Below, piece after piece: positions 19,857 to 28,402 of a stretch of DNA of 64,000 nucleotides; the first letter of the stretch is position 1, and each line of letters starts with the position of its first letter. Under the pieces are notes generated by a model that searched no databases, was not told the DNA's origin, and saw only the letters and a list, made by a program, of their open reading frames with translations. This stretch comes from Meridianimarinicoccus roseus (GTDB lineage: Bacteria > Pseudomonadota > Alphaproteobacteria > Rhodobacterales > Rhodobacteraceae), in NCBI RefSeq assembly GCF_003172915.1, contig NZ_QGKU01000068.1, forward strand, positions 62,001 through 126,000, given 5' to 3'. The position numbers and the translations under genes are program-made.

Positions 19857-21347
19857 ATGACGACATTCGCAGACCTCAATCTGGGACCGAAGGTTCAGAA
19901 GGCCATCGACGAGGCGGGCTACACCACGCCGACGCCGATCCAGGCCGGGGCCATTCCGCCCGCGCTCGAGGGGCGTGACGTGCTGGGGATCGCGCAGACG
20001 GGCACGGGCAAGACCGCTTCCTTCACACTGCCGATGATCACAAAGCTGGCGCGCGGCCGCGCGCGGGCGCGGATGCCGCGCAGCCTTGTGCTGGCGCCGA
20101 CGCGCGAGCTTGCCGCGCAGGTGGCCGAGAATTTCGATACCTATTCCAAGCACGTGAAGCTGACCAAGGCGCTGCTGATCGGCGGCGTAAGCTTCAAGGA
20201 ACAGGATCAGCTGATCGACAAGGGCGTTGATGTGCTGATTGCCACGCCGGGCCGCCTCCTGGACCATTTCGAACGCGGCAAGCTGCTGCTTACCGGGATC
20301 GAGATCATGGTGGTGGATGAAGCCGACCGGATGCTCGACATGGGGTTCATCCCCGACATCGAACGGATCTTCAGCCTGACGCCCTTCACGCGCCAGACGC
20401 TTTTCTTCTCGGCCACCATGGCGCCCGAGATCGAGCGGATCACCAACACGTTCCTGTCCTCGCCGGCCCGGATCGAAGTGGCGCGCCAGGCCACGGCCTC
20501 CGAGACGATCGCGCAGAACGTGGTGCTGTTCAAGGGCAGCCGAAAAGACCGTCAGGCCAAGGAAAAGCGCGACCTGCTTCGCGCGCTGATCGATGCCGAA
20601 GGCGCGGCCTGCTCCAACGCCATAGTGTTCTGCAACCGCAAGTCGGATGTCGATATCGTGGCCAAGTCGCTTCAGAAATACGGCTACGACGCTGCCGCGA
20701 TCCACGGCGACCTGGACCAGTCCCAGCGCACGGCGACCCTGCAGGGCTTCCGCGATGGCAAGCTGCGTTTCCTCGTCGCCTCGGATGTGGCCGCGCGGGG
20801 GCTCGATGTGCCATCGGTCAGTCACGTGTTCAATTTCGACGTGCCCAGCCATGCCGAGGATTACGTGCACCGCATCGGCCGTACAGGCCGCGCCGGCCGC
20901 GACGGCAAGGCGCTGATGATCTCTGTACCTGCGGACGAAAAGAACCTCGCCGCGATCGAAAAGCTGATCGACAGGGAAATCCCCCGCCTCGACAGCCCGC
21001 TGGGCGTGACGGCCGCCGCGCCTGACGCAGCGGCTCCGGCCGAAGACGACACGGACCGCAAACCGGCCCGCCGCCGCGTGGTGCGGCGCAAGGACAAGTC
21101 CGCAGACGGTGCGGACAGCGATGCGCCTGCAGCCGCAGCCACGCCCGTGGCCCCTGCCGACCCGGAACCCGAGGCGCGTCAGGTCCGGTCAGAGCGCGCG
21201 ACAAAGGACAAGCCGTCCGAGGATACCCGCGGCGGCAAGTCGCGCGGGCGCGGAGGCCGTGGCCGCCGTGAGGAAACCGTGGTTGGAATGGGTGATCACC
21301 TGCCCAGCTTCATCGCCCTCAGCTTCGAGGAACGCCGCGCGGGCTGA
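19857..21347 (+). CDS. DEAD-box RNA helicase (RhlE-like)
   Basis: ATP-dependent RNA helicase, probably in ribosome assembly or RNA decay. The 496-residue protein has all core motifs in order: Q motif (TPIQAGAIPPALEG), AQTGTGKT, PTRELA, TPGRLLDH, DEAD, SAT, then ASDVAARGLD and HRIGRTGRAG. The last 120 residues are an Ala/Pro/Lys/Arg-rich disordered tail (RRRVVRRKDK and RGGKSRGRGGRGRR) that should bind RNA. I chose the ATG at 19857 (MTTFADLNL), where the Q-motif lead has normal length; an in-frame ATG at 19821 would add 12 residues. Confidence 0.94.
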   Translation: MTTFADLNLGPKVQKAIDEAGYTTPTPIQAGAIPPALEGRDVLGIAQTGTGKTASFTLPMITKLARGRARARMPRSLVLAPTRELAAQVAENFDTYSKHVKLTKALLIGGVSFKEQDQLIDKGVDVLIATPGRLLDHFERGKLLLTGIEIMVVDEADRMLDMGFIPDIERIFSLTPFTRQTLFFSATMAPEIERITNTFLSSPARIEVARQATASETIAQNVVLFKGSRKDRQAKEKRDLLRALIDAEGAACSNAIVFCNRKSDVDIVAKSLQKYGYDAAAIHGDLDQSQRTATLQGFRDGKLRFLVASDVAARGLDVPSVSHVFNFDVPSHAEDYVHRIGRTGRAGRDGKALMISVPADEKNLAAIEKLIDREIPRLDSPLGVTAAAPDAAAPAEDDTDRKPARRRVVRRKDKSADGADSDAPAAAATPVAPADPEPEARQVRSERATKDKPSEDTRGGKSRGRGGRGRREETVVGMGDHLPSFIALSFEERRAG

Positions 21348-21527
21348 CCGCCGCGCGCCATCGCGTCAGGCGCCATCCTGCCGTGCGCGGGTGTCTTCCG
21401 TGCATCTCGCGGCGGCTTGCATGTGCCCCGGGGCGCGGGCACAACACGGGATGACCCGCGACCGGAGCATCCCGATGGCCTGTTTCACACCCGATCCTTT
21501 CACGGACGCAGACCTCGGGATCGGCCG

Positions 21528-22571
21528 ATGACCACGCGCGCGGCCTTCCGCATTGGTGGCCAGCTCGTGGCCCCCGGCAAGCGGCGCACCGTCAACCTGC
21601 CCGTCAGCGTGCTGAGCGATCACACGCCAGTCACAATGTCGGCCCATGTCATCCACGGGCGAAAACCCGGCCCGGTCGTCTGCGTGACCGCCGGGGTGCA
21701 TGGCGACGAAGTGATCGGGGTTGAGATCGTGCGCCGTCTGCTTGGCCTGTCGCGGCTCGATTCGCTGGCAGGCACGCTGATCGCGGTTCCCATCGTGAAC
21801 GCCTACGGCTTCATGAATCATTCACGCTACCTGCCCGACCGGCGAGACCTCAACCGTTGCTTTCCCGGTTCGCCCGGCGGCTCGCTTGCGGCGCGGCTGG
21901 CCCATTTGCTGCTGACCGAGGTCGTCAGCCGGTGCGACATGGGGATCGACCTGCATTCGGCGGCAGTGCACCGCACCAACCTGCCGCAGGTGCGCGTGGC
22001 CCCCGACAGCCCCGAATTGCTCCGCCTCGCGCGGCTGTTCGGTGCGCCTGTCGTGCTGCGATCAAAGCTGCGGGAGGGTTCGCTGCGCATGGCGGCGGGC
22101 GAAATGGGCATCAACATCCTGCTTTACGAGGCGGGCGAAGGGCTGCGTTTCGACGAGATGGCCGTGCGCGCCGGCGTGACGGGCATCCTGCGCGTGATGG
22201 CCGACCAAGGCATGATTCCCGCAAAAAGCGTGCCCAAGGCGCGCAGTCGGCCGATGCTGTGCAAGTCGAGTCAGTGGCTGCGCGCGCCGCAGGGCGGGTT
22301 GTTGCGTACCTTCCGCTCCGAAGGCGACGTGGTGGCGAAGGGCGATCTGCTGGCGATCGTGTCCGACCCTTTCGGTGAGGTCGAGACCGAGATCACCGCG
22401 CCCGAGGAGGGGGTGATCGTCGGCCGGGCGATTCTGCCGATCGTGAACGAGGGCGACGCGCTGTTCCACCTGGCCGAGATCAGTTCCGTCGGCGAGGCCG
22501 AGGAAACGGTGGAGGCGCTGGCGACACAGCTTGGCGAAAGCTCCCTGTTCGACGAGGACGAGATCATCTGA
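21528..22571 (+). CDS. Succinylglutamate desuccinylase/aspartoacylase family protein
   Basis: Predicted zinc-dependent carboxypeptidase-like amidohydrolase; true substrate unknown. The 347-residue protein has the zinc motif GVHGDEVIGVEIV near residue 62, an RDLNRCFPG segment near 105, and the DLHSAA histidine near 145. The C-terminal domain (about 245-325) is barrel-like (SEGDVVAKGDLLAIVSDPFG), as in other members. ATG at 21528 gives MTTRAAFRIGG; the ribosome binding site is weak. It is the last plus-strand gene before the convergent sugar transferase. I see nothing in the 180 bases before it except two GC-rich hairpins. Confidence 0.87.
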   Translation: MTTRAAFRIGGQLVAPGKRRTVNLPVSVLSDHTPVTMSAHVIHGRKPGPVVCVTAGVHGDEVIGVEIVRRLLGLSRLDSLAGTLIAVPIVNAYGFMNHSRYLPDRRDLNRCFPGSPGGSLAARLAHLLLTEVVSRCDMGIDLHSAAVHRTNLPQVRVAPDSPELLRLARLFGAPVVLRSKLREGSLRMAAGEMGINILLYEAGEGLRFDEMAVRAGVTGILRVMADQGMIPAKSVPKARSRPMLCKSSQWLRAPQGGLLRTFRSEGDVVAKGDLLAIVSDPFGEVETEITAPEEGVIVGRAILPIVNEGDALFHLAEISSVGEAEETVEALATQLGESSLFDEDEII

Positions 22572-22648
22572 CACAAAATGGCCGTGGCGCCGGAAGGGCG
22601 ACGGGGCCTTGAGATGCACGGCCTGGTCGGGCGCTGCCTGAACTGGCC

Positions 22649-23272
22649 TCAGTAGGCGGCGTCAGTGCGGATCAGGGCGAGCGGCGTGGCGATGAGGATG
22701 CGCAGATCCAGAAGGAGCGACCAGTTCTGCACGTACTGCAGATCCAGGGCGGCGCGGCGGGCCATCTTCTCTACCGTCTCGGTCTCGCCGCGGGCGTTGT
22801 TGATCTGGGCCCAGCCGGTCATGCCCGGCTTCACGGCGTAGCGCATCATGTAGTTGCCGATCTGCGGTGCGTAGAATTCGTCGTGCGCGACGGCGTGGGG
22901 GCGCGGGCCGACCAGCGCCATGTCACCCATCAGAACGTTGACCAGCTGGGGCAGTTCGTCCAGCGAGGTCTTGCGCAGCACCGCGCCGACGCGGGTGACA
23001 CGCTGGTCGTTGCGCCGTGCCTGCGATATCGATGCATTCACCTGCATGGAGCGGAACTTGAGGATGTAGAAAACCTTGCCGTTCTGGCCGGTGCGCGCCT
23101 GGCGAAAGATTACGGGACCGCGGCTGTCCAGCTTAACCGCAGCAGCGATGCCCAGCATCAGCGGCGTCAGTGTCAGCAGGGCGATCAGGGCAAAAGACCG
23201 GCCGAAAAGGCACTTCGCGCACTGCTGCAGGCGCTTGTCGAAGCTGCGGAGGCCGGTCGTTTCGCTTGTCAT
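22649..23272 (-). CDS. Bacterial sugar transferase (undecaprenyl-phosphate glycosyl-1-P transferase)
   Basis: Predicted membrane enzyme that moves a sugar-1-phosphate from a nucleotide sugar to undecaprenyl phosphate, the first step of exopolysaccharide or O-antigen repeat synthesis. With the ATG at 23272 it has 207 residues: one N-terminal hydrophobic segment (about 27-47), then the catalytic domain with FRQARTGQNGKVFYILKFRSM near 57, DELPQLVNVLMGDMALVGPRP near 104, and GMTGWAQINNARGE. A TTG at 23350 in frame would add 26 residues of non-family sequence; TGGTGGAT before the ATG favours the shorter form. There are no neighbouring polymer genes. Confidence 0.88.
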   Translation of the reverse strand: MTSETTGLRSFDKRLQQCAKCLFGRSFALIALLTLTPLMLGIAAAVKLDSRGPVIFRQARTGQNGKVFYILKFRSMQVNASISQARRNDQRVTRVGAVLRKTSLDELPQLVNVLMGDMALVGPRPHAVAHDEFYAPQIGNYMMRYAVKPGMTGWAQINNARGETETVEKMARRAALDLQYVQNWSLLLDLRILIATPLALIRTDAAY

Positions 23273-23482
23273 CGGATCCACCAAGTATTCGGGTTCAGTC
23301 GTTTGCTCTGGTGGATATGCCCCTTTCTGCAGCTGGGGGCACGCGTCCAACGGATCAGTTCAGGGCGCGAAGGATCACGTTGGCACTCCCTTGGGATAGT
23401 ACCTGGCCGAAAGTATGGGTTTGTGGGGCGTTTTCAGGCGCACGGGGGGCCTGGAATGGCGAGGCGCGCCTTTACGGGGGGT

Positions 23483-23506
23483 GGCGGGCCCGGTTTCGGG
23501 CCCGCC
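23483..23506 (-). terminator. Candidate terminator after the MBL-fold gene
   Basis: A perfect 10-base stem (23483-23492 with 23497-23506, loop of four) lies ten bases after the stop of the MBL-fold gene. There is no following T run on that strand, so it may stop transcription poorly or simply protect the mRNA end. Confidence 0.45.
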
Positions 23507-23515
23507 GGGCGAATC

Positions 23516-24445
23516 TCAGCCCAGCATCATCTGGTAGCTGGACGGCACGTAGCGGAAGCCGTCGCCACGCGTCTCGACATAGCCAAGCGCCGGGAAAGGC
23601 ATGTGATAGCCGATGAAAGGCACCTTGTCGGCTGCAAGCATGCCCAGCACCCGGCGGCGCGTGGCGGCCGCAGCGGCCTTGTCCATGTCGAACAGGACCT
23701 CCCAATCCGGGTAGGCCAGCGACCAAACGTAGTGGTTGGCGAGGTCCGCGAAGAGCATCAGCTGCTGTCCGCCGCTTTCCAGCATGTATCCCATATGGCC
23801 GGGCGTATGCCCGAAAGCGGCCATCGCGGTCACCCCGGAAGCGACGCTTCCGCCGTCCTCAAGAAAGGTCATGTTGTCGTTCAGCGGCGCGACCTTGGTG
23901 TTGAACCCTTCGTTGTCGGCCTGTGACCAGTGGTTGTGTTCGACCGCGCCGGTCACGTAGCGGGCGTTGGCGAAGGTTGCCCCGGCGTCGCCCATGAGCC
24001 CGCCGATATGGTCGCCGTGCATGTGGGTGATCACGACCGTGTCCACCTGGCCCGGTTCGTAGCCCGCGGCGGACATCACGTCGGTGGTGGCGTCGGGATT
24101 CAGGCCGGTGTCGAACAGGATCAGTTCTTCCCCGGTGTTGACCAAGGTGGGCGTGAAGAAGAACTGCGTGCGGTCGGTCGGGATGAAGTTCTCTTCCGAC
24201 ACCTCGGCAAATTCCTCGGGTGTGACGTTCATTCCGAAGATACCCTGCGGTTCCTCACGGGTCACGCTGCCACCAAGCAGCGCCGTCACCTCGAATTCGC
24301 CAAGGGCGAAGCGGTTGAAGCGCGGCATCGCCGCGCCCTTCATCTCTGCCGCAGCGTGCGCCGACCGGGCACCAGCGGTCAGTCCGGCGCCCAAGGGCAG
24401 GGCTGCGCTTGCGGCCAGTGCCTGTCTGCGTGTCATACGTGTCAT
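23516..24445 (-). CDS. Tat-exported metallo-beta-lactamase-fold hydrolase
   Basis: Predicted periplasmic metal-dependent hydrolase of unknown substrate (lactonase-like members share this layout). The 309-residue precursor begins with a Tat-type signal (TRRQALAASAALPLGAG) ending near AHAAA at about residue 33. The metal site follows: THMHGDHIGG near 145, HTPGHMGYM near 215, an aspartate in LFADLANHY and a late histidine in FIGYHMPFPALGY. I chose the ATG at 24445 because GGGAGACTC precedes it. A palindromic GC hairpin lies ten bases after the stop. Confidence 0.88.
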   Translation of the reverse strand: MTRMTRRQALAASAALPLGAGLTAGARSAHAAAEMKGAAMPRFNRFALGEFEVTALLGGSVTREEPQGIFGMNVTPEEFAEVSEENFIPTDRTQFFFTPTLVNTGEELILFDTGLNPDATTDVMSAAGYEPGQVDTVVITHMHGDHIGGLMGDAGATFANARYVTGAVEHNHWSQADNEGFNTKVAPLNDNMTFLEDGGSVASGVTAMAAFGHTPGHMGYMLESGGQQLMLFADLANHYVWSLAYPDWEVLFDMDKAAAAATRRRVLGMLAADKVPFIGYHMPFPALGYVETRGDGFRYVPSSYQMMLG

Positions 24446-24573
24446 TTGAGTCTCCCTGTTTGCTCGCAATTAACTAATTCGACCGCGGCGCTTGGCGAGA
24501 CAGCCCCGCCGAAATCTTCCGGGATGAGCCTTGCTTGGAGTGTCGATCCGGGCATGCCGCACCCAACGGATTG

Positions 24574-24602
24574 TTGCGAGGGTCGGCAATCGGGAGTATT
24601 AT
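24574..24602 (+). promoter_or_regulatory. Candidate promoter of the VPLPA-CTERM gene
   Basis: TTGCGA (24574-24579) and TATTAT (24597-24602) are separated by 17 bases. The -10 box matches the consensus at five of six positions, rare in this GC-rich sequence. The ATG follows 35 bases later, with an AGGA-containing leader. Confidence 0.55.
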
Positions 24603-24637
24603 CTTTACTTAACGGTAACTAGGATGAGATTCCCGAT

Positions 24638-25366
24638 ATGCGTACCCTTATTGCGGCCCTATCACTCGCTGTCGCGTCCTTCGGCGCGGCGGATGCCAGC
24701 ACGTCGCTGAGCGTTCAGGCGACCACCAACATCTTCAAGGCCAGCGCCACCGGCGGCGGCGACGGCATTGTACCGACGGCTGTCGGCTTCTCTCCCGCCG
24801 CGGGCCTCGTGCTGACCTTTTCGTCCATCACCGGCCTGACCGATTGCTGTTCGGGTACGCCGGACATGAACGCGGACGGAACGACCGGGCTTGTGTTCAG
24901 CGGAAACAGCAGTGTCACATCCTCGGGCGGCATTTCAGGCTTGACGGCGCTCGGACGCCAGCTGTTTCTGGCCGGCCTGTTCGTGGACAGCAGCACGCCG
25001 CCCTCCGGCACGGCACCGACCACGCTGGCCTACGGCGGCGCGGGCCTGTCCTATGAACTCGCAAGCTACAGCCCGTCCTTGAACCAGACCTTCTTCATCG
25101 GCGACGGCCTGACCGGCACCGGTTCGGGCACGGTTCAGAGCTTTGTGGCACCGGCAGGGGCAGACACGCTGTATCTTGGCTTCGTGGATGCAGGCGGCTT
25201 CAACGGCGGGCCGAATTTCTACAACGACAACCGCGGCCAGCTTGACGTCACCTTCACGCTGGCGGCGCCGTCGGCGGCCATTCCGCTTCCGGCTGCTCTG
25301 CCGCTCAGCCTTGCGGCGCTTGGCGGTCTTGGCCTGCTCGGTGCGCGGTCCCGGCGCAAGGGCTGA
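24638..25366 (+). CDS. VPLPA-CTERM sorting domain-containing secreted protein
   Basis: Exported surface or matrix protein of unknown function. The 242-residue precursor has a Sec signal peptide (cut near ADAS, residue 20) and a Ser/Thr/Gly-rich mature region without catalytic motifs. It ends in a C-terminal sorting signal: IPLPAALPLSLAALGGLGLLGARSRRKG-like, that is an (I/V)PLPA motif, a hydrophobic helix and a basic tail (written here only as its pattern). In this family such tails are processed by a cognate exosortase, which is not in this window. A good promoter precedes it and a hairpin follows. Confidence 0.88.
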   Translation: MRTLIAALSLAVASFGAADASTSLSVQATTNIFKASATGGGDGIVPTAVGFSPAAGLVLTFSSITGLTDCCSGTPDMNADGTTGLVFSGNSSVTSSGGISGLTALGRQLFLAGLFVDSSTPPSGTAPTTLAYGGAGLSYELASYSPSLNQTFFIGDGLTGTGSGTVQSFVAPAGADTLYLGFVDAGGFNGGPNFYNDNRGQLDVTFTLAAPSAAIPLPAALPLSLAALGGLGLLGARSRRKG

Positions 25367-25375
25367 AAGCATAAG

Positions 25376-25397
25376 CGCCGCGCCTTTTCGCGCGGCG
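25376..25397. terminator. Hairpin shared by two convergent genes
   Basis: Stem CGCCGCGC (25376-25383) pairs with GCGCGGCG (25390-25397) around a CTTTTC loop. It begins ten bases after the VPLPA gene stop and abuts the stop of the minus-strand zincin gene. There is no long T run, so it is a proposed bidirectional terminator. Confidence 0.45.
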
Positions 25398-25808
25398 TCA
25401 TTCCCACCAGCGGTCGATGCGGGCGATGTCGGCGTCGGACCATCCCATGTGGTGTGCCAGTTCGTGCACGACCACATGGGTGACAAGATCGGCAAGCGTC
25501 ACGTCCCCCCGCGACACCCATTCGTCCAGGATGGCCCGCCGGAACAGCCAGATCACGTCGGGCCCGGTCGGCTGGTCCATCACCGATTTCTCGGTCAGCG
25601 GAATGCCGTCGTACAGCCCGGTGAGCGAAAACGGATCGTCCATCCCCAGATCGTCCAGCATCGCGTCGTCGGCAAGGTCCTCAACCCGCAGCACGACCCC
25701 TTGGGCGGCTGCGGCAAACGGGATGGGCAGCGCCGTCAGCGCCGCGCGTGCAAGCGTCTCGATCGTGTCCAGATCGGGCGGCATCGTGTTGGACCATTCG
25801 TCAGCCAT
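25398..25808 (-). CDS. Zincin-like metallopeptidase family protein
   Basis: Small predicted cytoplasmic zinc protein of the zincin-like/DUF1025 type. The 136-residue product has the HExxH signature at His115-Glu116-His119 (VVHELAHHMGWSD), with a downstream aspartate as possible third ligand. The function of this family is not established, and peptidase action is assumed only from the motif. The gene converges on the VPLPA gene and is divergent from the DUF1801 gene. Length is normal for the family. Confidence 0.88.
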   Translation of the reverse strand: MADEWSNTMPPDLDTIETLARAALTALPIPFAAAAQGVVLRVEDLADDAMLDDLGMDDPFSLTGLYDGIPLTEKSVMDQPTGPDVIWLFRRAILDEWVSRGDVTLADLVTHVVVHELAHHMGWSDADIARIDRWWE

Positions 25809-25872
25809 GCCTCCGATATGACCAAACGCGGCGCGACTTGCCAGCGTGAAGGGCCTGTGCCACGTTTTTGCG

Positions 25873-26298
25873 ATGCCCTTGCCGCCACCCGATACGCCGC
25901 AGGATGTTGCCGACTTTCTGAACCGGGTCGCGCCGCCCGCTCGGCGAGACGATGCGCTGCAGCTGGACGCGATCTTCCGGATCGCCAGCAGCTTTCCCCC
26001 GCGCCTTTGGCCCGGGGGGATCGTTGGTTATGGCCGTTACGACTATATCTACGAGAGCGGGCGATCGGGCCGCAGTCTCGCCACCGGTTTCGCGCCGCGT
26101 GCGCGCCAGACGGTGGTGTACATCATGCCGGGCTATGCTGACTTCCGCGACCTGCTTGCGCGGCTCGGTCCGGTGAAAAGCGGCAAGGCGTGCCTGTACA
26201 TGCCTCGGCTGGACCGGGTGGACACCGATGTCCTTGCCGAGTTGATTCGCGCGGGACTGGAAGACCTTGCGCGCCGCTGGACAATCCACCCGGTGTGA
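25873..26298 (+). CDS. DUF1801 (YdhG-like) protein
   Basis: A 141-residue cytoplasmic protein of the DUF1801 family, function unknown. The family pattern is visible: PGGIVGYGRYDYIYESG near residue 48, TGFAPRARQTVVYIMPGY near 72, and LGPVKSGKACLYMPRLDRVD near 97. The start is unsure: ATG at 25873 or GTG at 25846, which would add nine residues; neither has a clear ribosome binding site. The gene is divergent from the zincin gene, only tens of bases apart, so promoter elements must overlap the other gene's 5' region. Confidence 0.8.
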   Translation: MPLPPPDTPQDVADFLNRVAPPARRDDALQLDAIFRIASSFPPRLWPGGIVGYGRYDYIYESGRSGRSLATGFAPRARQTVVYIMPGYADFRDLLARLGPVKSGKACLYMPRLDRVDTDVLAELIRAGLEDLARRWTIHPV

Positions 26299-26359
26299 GC
26301 GGCGGTGGACTTGGCCGAACGATTGTGATTATCCAGCGCGCGACAGGAGACCGCGTTCC

Positions 26360-27685
26360 ATGACAATCACCCGCTTCGCCCCCTCGCCGACAGGCCACAT
26401 CCATGTGGGCAACCTGCGCACCGCGCTGTTCAACTACCTGATCGCGCGCAAGGCCGGGGGGACCTTCATACTGCGTATTGACGACACCGACCCTGAGCGG
26501 TCGAAGGAAGCCTATGTCGACGCGATCAAGGAAGATCTCGACTGGCTCGGTCTGCACTGGGATCGGGTGGAACGGCAGTCGCTGCGGCTCGATCGCTATG
26601 CCGAGGCCGCGGACCGACTGCGCGCCATGGGCCGGTTTTACGAATGTTTCGAGACGCCGACCGAGCTTGACCTGAAGCGCAAGAAACAGCTGAACATGGG
26701 TCGCCCGCCGGTCTATGACCGCGCTGCGCTGGCGCTAAGCGATGAAGAGCGCGCGGCGCTGCGGGCCGAACGCGGGCAGGGGCACTGGCGCTTCAAGCTG
26801 GACCAGTCCCGCATCGAATGGGCGGACGGCATTCTCGGCGATCTGTCTATCGACGCGGCCAGCGTGTCCGACCCGGTTCTGATCCGGGGCGACGGGCAAG
26901 TGCTGTATACGCTCGCCTCCGTGGTGGACGATACCGAGATGGGGGTAACCCACGTGGTGCGCGGTTCCGATCACGTGACCAACACGGCAACGCAGATCCA
27001 GATCATCGAGGCGCTTGGCGGCACCGTGCCCAGCTTTGCGCACCATTCACTGCTGACCGGCCCTCAGGGCGAGGCCTTGTCGAAGCGGCTGGGCACGCTC
27101 AGTCTGCGCGACCTGCGCGCGCGTGGGGTGGAGCCGATGGCGCTGCTCTCGCTGATGGCGCGGCTCGGCTCCGCGGATCCGGTGGAACTTCGCGGATCGG
27201 TCGACGAACTCGTCGAAGGCTTCGATATCGCCCGGTTCGGCAGTGCGCCTACAAAGTTCGACGAGAACGACCTGTTTCCGCTGACTGCGCGCCATCTGGG
27301 CACGCTGCCGGTCTCGGCCGTCGCAGCCGATCTTGAAGCCGCCGGGGTGCCCGATGCGCAGCGCGCCGCGTTCTGGTCCGTCATGCGCGAAAACGTGACC
27401 ACGCGCCACGACATCCTAGGCTGGTGGGAGGTTCTGTCCGAAGGGGCCACGCCGCAGATCGACCCGGAGGACGCCGAATTCGTCGCCACCGCGCTGGAGT
27501 TGCTGCCCGATCCGCCCTACGGCCCGTCCAGCTGGGCGGACTGGACTGCGGCGGTGAAAGAACGCACCGGGCGCAAGGGCAAGGGGCTGTTCATGCCGCT
27601 ACGCAAGGCGCTGACCGGCCAGGGGCGCGGCCCCGAGATGGCCGATTTCCTGCCCCTGATGCAGGCCCGGCCCAAGCCGCGCTGA
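26360..27685 (+). CDS. gltX: Glutamate--tRNA ligase
   Basis: Charges tRNA with glutamate. The 441-residue class I synthetase has the HIGH-type motif as SPTGHIHVGNLRTALFNYL at the N-terminus and the KMSKS-type motif as EALSKRLGTLS near residue 240. The C-terminal anticodon-binding region is short. ATG at 26360 follows CAGGAGA. Many alphaproteobacteria have two glutamyl-tRNA synthetases, and this shorter form resembles the second type. Whether it also charges tRNA-Gln cannot be told from this sequence. Confidence 0.95.
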   Translation: MTITRFAPSPTGHIHVGNLRTALFNYLIARKAGGTFILRIDDTDPERSKEAYVDAIKEDLDWLGLHWDRVERQSLRLDRYAEAADRLRAMGRFYECFETPTELDLKRKKQLNMGRPPVYDRAALALSDEERAALRAERGQGHWRFKLDQSRIEWADGILGDLSIDAASVSDPVLIRGDGQVLYTLASVVDDTEMGVTHVVRGSDHVTNTATQIQIIEALGGTVPSFAHHSLLTGPQGEALSKRLGTLSLRDLRARGVEPMALLSLMARLGSADPVELRGSVDELVEGFDIARFGSAPTKFDENDLFPLTARHLGTLPVSAVAADLEAAGVPDAQRAAFWSVMRENVTTRHDILGWWEVLSEGATPQIDPEDAEFVATALELLPDPPYGPSSWADWTAAVKERTGRKGKGLFMPLRKALTGQGRGPEMADFLPLMQARPKPR

Positions 27686-27710
27686 CCCGCGCCACCGCTG
27701 GGTCGCGGCC

Positions 27711-28277
27711 TCAGTCCGGCGGTGTAAGCGTCACCGGCAGAGCGGCAAGGTGCCGGTCCACCAGCGCGCGCTCAGCCGCGCTGAGGGTCTGATGACGCGG
27801 ATAGCGCGGCGCGGCGCGGTCGTCGATCACCGGGCGCGCCCATCCGTCCGTGCTGTCGAAAAAGGCGGCTGCGCCATCCTCGCCATACTGTGTCAGGAAG
27901 CCCTGTACGACCACGTCGATATAGCTGAGCAGGATCGGGCTTGCGTCCTGCGCGTGCTGGTCCGCGGGCGGCACGGCATAGACCTGCACCTGCGCCTCCG
28001 CGTGCAGGTCGTGATAGATGTCGTCGCGCAGCGCGTGGCGGCGATAGCCGGTCTCGCGGCGGTCCAGCGCCTCCCAGTCTTGCCCCGGCACGGCTGCGAC
28101 CAGCCCGTCGATCGCCCCGGTGCCGGTACGGTGCACCGACAGAAACGCTTGCGGCGCAAGGGGCGTGCCTCGCCACACACGCCGCCAGCCCTGCAACCGT
28201 GCCTTGCGCCCGTCGGGGTAACTGTGGGTGCGCTGATTCACGAGCGATCCGTAGCCAAAGAAGTAATGCGCGTGCAT
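27711..28277 (-). CDS. Gamma-glutamylcyclotransferase-fold protein
   Basis: A 188-residue protein starting with the family's substrate loop, [15 protein letters not shown], so the gamma-glutamylcyclotransferase/AIG2 fold is clear while the substrate is not. A glutamate in RRETGYRR near residue 75 could be the catalytic acid. I chose the ATG at 28277 because it places the YGSL motif near residue 10, as in relatives, and AGGCAAGG lies upstream. It converges on gltX with 25 bases between stops. Confidence 0.83.
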   Translation of the reverse strand: MHAHYFFGYGSLVNQRTHSYPDGRKARLQGWRRVWRGTPLAPQAFLSVHRTGTGAIDGLVAAVPGQDWEALDRRETGYRRHALRDDIYHDLHAEAQVQVYAVPPADQHAQDASPILLSYIDVVVQGFLTQYGEDGAAAFFDSTDGWARPVIDDRAAPRYPRHQTLSAAERALVDRHLAALPVTLTPPD

Positions 28278-28402
28278 GGCCTTGCCTGTCCGGGGTTTCC
28301 CTGTCGATGCCAAGCCGCGCGGCGCGATGCAAGCGGCTTTAAGCCGCCCTTCATCCCTTCGTTCTAGGGATCGGGGGAAACAGCTTCCGCGCGAGGACGG
28401 GA

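Noticed and set aside
21447-21474. Hairpin (seven-base arms, CGGGATG/CATCCCG) between the helicase and the aspartoacylase-family gene
   Set aside because: Long loop, no T run and no clear link to either gene; kept only as a note.
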